From positions 28,276 to 92,275 of the forward strand of contig JAEPRB010000162.1 in the NCBI GenBank assembly GCA_016758965.1: a DNA stretch of 64,000 nucleotides, given 5' to 3'. The notes below the pieces were generated by a model. The model had not been told where the DNA came from. It searched no databases and saw only the letters and a list, made by a program, of their open reading frames with translations. The stretch comes from Circinella minor. Taxonomy: Eukaryota; Mucoromycota; Mucoromycetes; Mucorales; Lichtheimiaceae. Below, one piece after another: positions 60,450-64,000 of this stretch. Positions within the stretch are counted from its first letter, which is position 1. The number at the start of each line of letters is the position of its first letter. Position numbers and translations under genes: made by a program.

Positions 60450-62405
60450 TTACCAAACAAATAAACCCTTACCATCTCGAAGTCTGAGCATTTTTACTAA
60501 TGCAGTCATATGCATGAAATATTGCATCTTCGCAATGTCAGATGTTGTTCTGTTGAGGGATTCCCAAGCTCCAGTTGAACGAAGATTGCTTACGATCATA
60601 TAGACCCGAGCAGGCCAAATACCAAGCTGTCCTACTTCATTTGTCATTAGTAGGGATTCATTTACTTGCTGCATCGCTTGGAGTATTTCATATGTTATGT
60701 TTTCTTGCTCTTTTGGATAATCAGCTTCAGCCAACAGCTCCATCAACGCCTTAATGTATTTGAACTGATTCTCGCTCATCAACTGTGCAGCACAACCACC
60801 AAAGACACCATCAGAAATACTGGCACGTATTACCATGATGAGGAACCGACTATAATGTTTTTCATAAAGATCTTGGCTCTGTGGCATTAGCGCTGTAAGT
60901 CTATGTGTCGGAATTTCCTCAAATCTATATATATCAAAAGGTATTTATTAATTATCTATTAGGTTAGACATAAGCAACTATTTACTATACTTTACTTTGC
61001 ACTCATGACCATACGCCGCTCTAAGTAGTAATCTGGGCCACGAGTGGACTTGTCAATTATTTGCATATAATACTTAACAACTTGATGGACACACAAAGAC
61101 CATTCATCAGTTTCATCTGTTACAGATGCCCACTCAGACAGCTTACCACGAGCGTCCATTGTATCTTCTGCATGGAGCAGTTTTTTGACAATGGATTCCC
61201 AATGCATAATTTCATGAAAGCGACTAATAGCGCGCCGTTCATGAACTTCTGCTTGACTTCCAAGTTGTTGTGAACTGTAGTGTGCCAGTATGTTTCGATG
61301 TTGTTGAATGTATCTTTGTAAACCTTGTTGTAATACTGGGTTGCGATGATTAAGCTCTTGATTTATTTGCTGCACTTCAGAGTTATCTGTCAGCACCTTA
61401 AAATAGGGTGATCCAGCACTCAAACGTTGTACTTTGCATTGATAAAACATTTCTTCAAGACGTACGTTTATCATGCTACTATGTTGTCAGTATTTGTGGA
61501 TACGTCGGGTGTCTCCTGAAACACAAAAATAAGGGCACTCCTTACAACCATACCCATCTTGTGGCAATTCTCCAACACTTATTCTAGGAAGCGCATCTTT
61601 ACCAATTTTTTCGAAATACATTGCCGCTTCATCTCCCTCTTTAACTCCCATACTATGTAGCATATCAGCTACATGACTTGTATTCCACCCAGTCAGCAGG
61701 TGGGCTAGCGACTGATGCTTTGTAATTATGTGTTCATATACGCTCCAAGCCTCCATAAATTGATAATCAATGTTGTTATAGCGGTTATGGCAGAAGACAA
61801 GTTTACTTGTATTATCAACTATAATACCTAACTGAAGGAATAAAAGTTCTGGATTCAGCAATTATATGTTAGAAATGTCTGGTGGCTTAATTATATTCAT
61901 ATGTATAATACGTGCAGTTATTACCTTCTTCATTGGTGACATTTGTACTGCCTGTAGCAATAGGAGCACTGTTTGTCATGTCACCATCTCCAGCCGTAGT
62001 GCTTGTCAAAGTGCCCGTTTGCTGGGGTATGCTTTGTCGTTAAGTTGGCTGCTCCGACGTGTATTGCTTATAATGATAATGGAAACGATCAACACGTATA
62101 CGCTTGCTACAATGATTACCACACACAACATAGCCGATGCCATCGTCATCTCGAACGATAAGATACTCTCTAGAATCTATTTTCTCAATATTTCTTTTAG
62201 CTCAATAAATATTTCCAAGTAGTAATAAAAACTCATCAAACTTACCACTAGTACCACTTTTACCAACAACCATTTTAGCTTGGTGATACAGTTTTCGGTG
62301 AAGTGAACGTGCAGTTATACTACCATCAATAATTCTTTTACATTTTTTGCATTGAAATTGGCCAGAAGTGATACTGTTGTTACTTGAGTTAGACCCGGAA
62401 TTCAT
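60450..62405 (-). pseudogene. Zinc-finger protein with DUF3505-like region, two in-frame stops
   Basis: Exons read 62405-62246, 62167-61925, 61848-60996 and 60924-60450. The N-terminus has a zinc-finger-like block (FQCKKCKRIIDGSITARSLH, then HQAK). The next part has VVCGNHCSKRIRV. A second Cys/His block reads LPQDGYGCKECPYFCVSGDT, then HK. A long helical region follows (WSLCVHQVVKYYMQIIDKST, then LYEKHYSRFLIMVIRASI). The plan resembles the N-terminal part of large fungal proteins that carry DUF3505 and are often tied to telomere-linked helicases. That is from memory; no helicase motif lies in this copy. TAA at 62042-62040 and TGA at 61489-61487 interrupt an otherwise continuous frame, with protein-like sequence on both sides. 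The 3' end at 60450 may be truncation or an unspliced intron (GTAAGG at 60469). Composition is less AT-rich than the flanks. Confidence 0.6.
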
Positions 62406-63520
62406 TTAAAAAACTGTGCTGATTCAAAAAGAATGGAATGATCTAACTTTAAATTGTTGTTGTAATACTTTTACAGCGGAACAGTACAGTAACCAAATTA
62501 AGAAAAATAAAATAAAGGGATAAAGGATAAAGAAGTTTTATTTAATAGCTTATTTTTTTTATTAAATACATATATATAAGCTGAACATCATCACCACAAA
62601 TATGATGAACATCCGTACAATGCGTATATCATTGTGTTTAAAATTGGAAAACAGGATAAAATAACCAAACAGATAATGAAAAGAAAAAATAAAAAGCAAG
62701 ATGACTCAATGAATAAACTAGTATGAGACAGTATTAGACATAAACAATTTTCATATACAGCAAGGTGAAAGCATCTGTTTAAGAAACACAATTTTTTTTA
62801 ATGCATAGTATTTATAGAAGTATATAGAAGAGTTCAATTGAAGGTTTCCATTAGGATCTAATATAAATTTAAAATATAGTATATTATTCTATTCTACTTC
62901 ATCTACTAATATTTTACCCGCTCCTTTTTTTCCTTCTTTTTATATGTATCCGTTCATCTTAAAATAAACGATTTAATGTTGCATCAACTTCATTGGTTAG
63001 ACGAATGATTATTTTACTATATATAAAAACAAAAATAAAAAAAATAATGAGTTGGTACTTGTGTGGCGCTGTATTGCTGTGGTTATTTGCTCCTTTTCTT
63101 TAGTAGTAATCTTTTTTCTATAAATATGGGTTTGTATTTATTTCCTTCATCTATTTTATTGCATCAACTAAAAACCAATGATTCTATACTTTCGGTATAC
63201 ATTATACTGTAAAAGGGTAACGCTTTGTATATTATCTATTGTCCAGCCAACATCATTGACCATATAAGATATACCCATCTTCTCCTCTTCATTAATTGTT
63301 TTGTGTTATAGCATCCAAAAAGTACTAACTTATTATATGATCTGCTTCTTCCACTTTATTTACTCATTTAACAATTGGCCATCGTTTTTAATATATAATC
63401 GAAATAGTTTTATATCGTATTTATTATATATATACTCCATTATTCCATTACAAACTATAATACAAACACAATACTAATATTCTCACAGAGCTGGCATAAC
63501 CAATAAAAATTATGATATTT
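62406..63520. other. Intergenic, nothing recognised
   Basis: The sequence is AT-rich with stops in all frames. No repeat with another part of the window was noticed. Confidence 0.45.
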
Positions 63521-63530
63521 TTTAAAAAAA

Positions 63531-64000
63531 ACGTACACATCGTCTTGATGTATTGGTTGAAATTTTGGAGGAAGAAATTGCGTTTTGATACAAACAAAAT
63601 GTTCACCATTTGTCTGCAAATATTGGTCGTATGGGTATATTAGAACGCCATATTCATGTAAATGAAATCCAGGCTGAAAAAGAAAAAGTATGCCATTACC
63701 ATCCACTATCATTCACTTGTTTGATGAAGAATATTCAGTTGAATCATTCGCGTACAATATCAACAACACAACATATATGTAAGTTATTTCTGATTATTTC
63801 CCCCTTTATCTTTCCTTCTATCTATCGATATATGAATACGAATATCTATAATAACAGATAAAAGCAAAAACAACCAAATAATTTCATGTACCTGTCCTTA
63901 CTTCCAACAATACTTTTTTCCTTGCAAACATATGTTTTATATTGAGCTCCATGATCTATCTGTCACTGTTCGACCACAAATAAATAGACAACATACACGG
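63531..64000 (+). pseudogene. SWIM zinc-finger protein fragment (MULE-associated type), runs off the right edge
   Basis: The plus strand reads RLDVLVEILEEEIAF, an in-frame TGA at 63586-63588, then YKQNVHHLSANIGRMGILER and EIQAEKEKVCHYHP up to a donor after 63778. The frame resumes at 63858 with SKNNQIISCTCPYFQQYFFP and CKHMFYIELHDLSVTV. CTC followed by PCKHM is the CxC...CxH pattern of a SWIM zinc finger. Such domains sit at the end of Mutator-like transposases and of many Mucoromycota proteins. The TGA and the loss of upstream coding sequence point to a relic, but the visible intron keeps phase. A minus-strand frame over the same bases is a shadow. Confidence 0.6.

Noticed and set aside
63455..63712. 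85-residue minus-strand frame at the right edge
   Set aside because: The opposite strand carries SWIM-type zinc-finger sequence that splices in phase, so this is a shadow.
1..64000. tRNA, rRNA, riboswitch and CRISPR arrays
   Set aside because: No cloverleaf, rRNA-like or regularly spaced repeat sequence was recognised by eye. A covariance-model scan would be decisive.

Overview
The window is eukaryotic and reads as nuclear DNA of a filamentous fungus. It is AT-rich. The genes carry many short GT-AG introns of about 50-120 nt, with T-rich acceptor tracts and several micro-exons, and CAA-coded polyglutamine tracts occur. The gene families (Fab1, an RFX factor, Erf4, Orc5, Imp2, GH18 chitinase, YwrD-type gamma-glutamyltranspeptidase-like proteins) and the relic families (a LINE, a Crypton-type recombinase, a SWIM zinc-finger protein) best fit Mucoromycota. 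That placement is inference. No rRNA, tRNA or CRISPR array was seen. Exon boundaries below were read by eye from splice signals and reading frame; for the complete multi-exon genes the summed exon lengths are divisible by three.

Region 1 (1-10.8 kb) holds housekeeping genes: the 3' end of a class I sirtuin, a 1,879-residue Fab1/PIKfyve lipid kinase on the minus strand, and a MOSC-domain protein. Region 2 (10.8-19.7 kb) is accessory. It has a Harbinger-like MITE, nested tandem repeats, decayed coding sequence, a frameshifted gene of an unrecognised family and a 5'-truncated LINE.

Region 3 (19.7-49 kb) is gene-dense: a CaM-kinase-like kinase, COQ3, gamma-glutamyltranspeptidase-like gene A, an MFS transporter, an RFX transcription factor, ORC5, an Erf4/Golgin-A7 protein, a secreted GH18 chitinase, gamma-glutamyltranspeptidase-like gene B, ribosomal protein eL13, IMP2 and an unknown gene. 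Genes A and B are inverted paralogues about 15 kb apart that share all 11 intron positions.

Region 4 (49-64 kb) is transposon-rich. It has a decayed DDE transposase, an apparently intact Crypton-type tyrosine recombinase fused to a GCR1_C domain, diverged repeats, a 461-bp MITE with a perfect 9-bp target-site duplication, a zinc-finger pseudogene with two in-frame stops, and a SWIM-domain fragment running off the end. The Crypton, the two MITEs and the paralogue pair are the most interesting items.
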